From assembly GCA_002436505.1 (NCBI GenBank), contig DJML01000045.1, forward strand, positions 1-6,774: a DNA stretch of 6,774 bases. Reading direction: 5' to 3'. Below are positions 5,739 to 6,774 of this stretch, in pieces. The DNA comes from Bacteroidetes bacterium UBA6491. GTDB taxonomy: Bacteria; Bacteroidota; Bacteroidia; NS11-12g; UBA9320. The notes under the pieces are model-generated. The model made no database searches. It saw only the letters and a program-made list of their open reading frames with translations, and was not told the DNA's origin. The position numbers were made by a program, and so were the translations under genes. Numbering within the stretch: position 1 is the stretch's first letter; each line of letters starts with the position of its first letter.

Positions 5739-6774
5739 TCACAATAGCAAAATGCCAATGGTAAAATAAAGGAATAGCCCGATCAGGTCATTGGATGTAG
5801 TTATGAAAGGTCCTGTTGCCAGTGCCGGATCAATTTTTAACCGTTCCAGTACCAAAGGGATCAGCGTTCCCATGATCGAGGCAAAAAGGATCACCACAAA
5901 AAGTGAGATACTTACAACGGCAGAAAGTTTCCATCCCAATCCAACGATCAGGGTGTATCCAATGATCAAAGAAGCACAGATCAGCCCATTCAAAAGAGCC
6001 ACCAAAAGTTCTCTGCCCAGCCTGGCAGCGATTCGTCCTGCCTCAATACTGTTATTGGCCAGCCCCTGAACAACTATGGAGGAAGACTGAACACCCACAT
6101 TTCCTCCCATCGCTGCAATCAGCGGCATAAACAGTGCAAGTGAAAGGTGTGCATTAAGGCTGTTCTCAAAACTTTTGATCACCAAAGAACCCATCACACC
6201 TCCGAACAAACCAATGATCAGCCAGGGCAAACGTGCCTTTGAAAGAATCCAAACGCGGTCAGAAGTCACACTTTGCGTAATACCTGAAAGCATCTGGTAA
6301 TCTTTCTCTGCCTCCTCCTGGATAAAATCAACTACGTCATCAATCGTAATCCGTCCGATCAGGCGCTTCAATGAATCCACAATAGGTAAAGCGATAAGGT
6401 CGTATTTGGCCATCACCGCGGCGACCTGTTCTCCAGTCTCATGCGCCTCAGCAAAAATTACATTGGTATTGTGGATCTCTGAAACCCGCATGCTTGCTTT
6501 TGCAAGAATTATCTGCTTTAATGACACCCATCCCAGCAGCGTATCGTTGTCGTCAACAGCATATACCGTATTGACCTTTGTTACCTCTTCTGCCTGTTTT
6601 CTGATCTCTTCTGTACATTCTGAAATGGTCCAGTTTACATTTACCTTGATCAACTCCCGCGCCATCAAACCTCCGGCACTGTTGTCAGGATACCGTAGCA
6701 TCCTGGTGAGATTAAGCGATTGCTCATTGTCAGGTATAGCTGAAATGACGGCCCTGGCTTCATCATCGTCAAGT
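5739..6774 (-). CDS. mgtE: MgtE-family magnesium transporter, partial (N-terminus beyond right edge)
   Basis: Inner-membrane Mg2+ channel/transporter gated by cytosolic Mg2+. The reading frame is open to the right edge with no start required; 344 residues are visible and roughly 100 N-terminal residues are missing compared with typical MgtE of about 450. In visible numbering, residues 1-30 are the end of the N domain (LDDDEARAVI, then MLRYPDNSAGGLM), and about 36-155 are two CBS domains, the second ending in the typical GRITIDDVVDFI. From about 180 there are five membrane helices, with the signature PLIAAMGGNVGVQSSS (217-232). The last helix carries GPFITTSND (321-329), whose Asp329 matches the Mg2+-binding pore Asp of MgtE. 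The internal ATG at 6701 is not the true start, because family sequence continues upstream of it. It is upstream of meaB with a 10-base gap. Its promoter lies outside the window. Confidence 0.95.
   Translation of the reverse strand, partial: LDDDEARAVISAIPDNEQSLNLTRMLRYPDNSAGGLMARELIKVNVNWTISECTEEIRKQAEEVTKVNTVYAVDDNDTLLGWVSLKQIILAKASMRVSEIHNTNVIFAEAHETGEQVAAVMAKYDLIALPIVDSLKRLIGRITIDDVVDFIQEEAEKDYQMLSGITQSVTSDRVWILSKARLPWLIIGLFGGVMGSLVIKSFENSLNAHLSLALFMPLIAAMGGNVGVQSSSIVVQGLANNSIEAGRIAARLGRELLVALLNGLICASLIIGYTLIVGLGWKLSAVVSISLFVVILFASIMGTLIPLVLERLKIDPALATGPFITTSNDLIGLFLYFTIGILLL

Noticed and set aside
1..6774. A new defence, mobile or RNA-based system
   Set aside because: No transposase, integrase, repeat array, tRNA, structured RNA or nuclease is visible; every substantial gene fits a known chromosomal family.

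Overview
The window looks like ordinary chromosomal DNA from a member of the Bacteroidota. The evidence is three lipoproteins with short signal peptides ending in F-A-G-C, F-S-C or L-S-C, a TTG-N19-TATCTTCG promoter close to the Bacteroidota -33/-7 consensus, the absence of Shine-Dalgarno sites, and several Bacteroidota-typical families (a coiled-coil/SPOR-like exported protein, a DUF6263-like lipoprotein, a rhomboid with a C-terminal cytosolic tail). Genus cannot be fixed from the sequence; a marine Cytophagales- or Flavobacteriales-type organism is a guess.

Layout: seven protein genes lie in three blocks. (1) Left, minus strand: the N-terminal 250 residues of a subtilisin-family (S8) lipoprotein protease that runs off the left edge, and upstream of it a 196-residue exported coiled-coil protein with a SPOR-like C-terminus. 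(2) Centre, plus strand, divergent from block 1: a methionine-rich DUF6263-like lipoprotein, a rhomboid intramembrane protease 17 bases behind it, and then a plant-type asparaginase/isoaspartyl peptidase with a lipoprotein signal. (3) Right, minus strand, convergent with block 2: an MgtE-type magnesium transporter cut at its N-terminus by the right edge, followed after 10 bases by MeaB, the GTPase chaperone of methylmalonyl-CoA mutase. There is no RNA gene, insertion sequence, CRISPR array or long repeat, and no gene-free stretch exceeds 300 bases.

Functionally, blocks 1 and 2 lean toward the cell envelope: three lipoproteins (two of them hydrolases), one further exported protein and one membrane protease. 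Block 3 joins Mg2+ uptake with a GTPase of B12-dependent propionate/methylmalonyl-CoA metabolism, probably on one transcript. I see no clear evidence of a new multi-gene system. The points most worth checking are the lipid-anchored asparaginase and its start site, the Met-rich lipoprotein/rhomboid pair, two forced TTG starts, and two inverted repeats placed just before genes.
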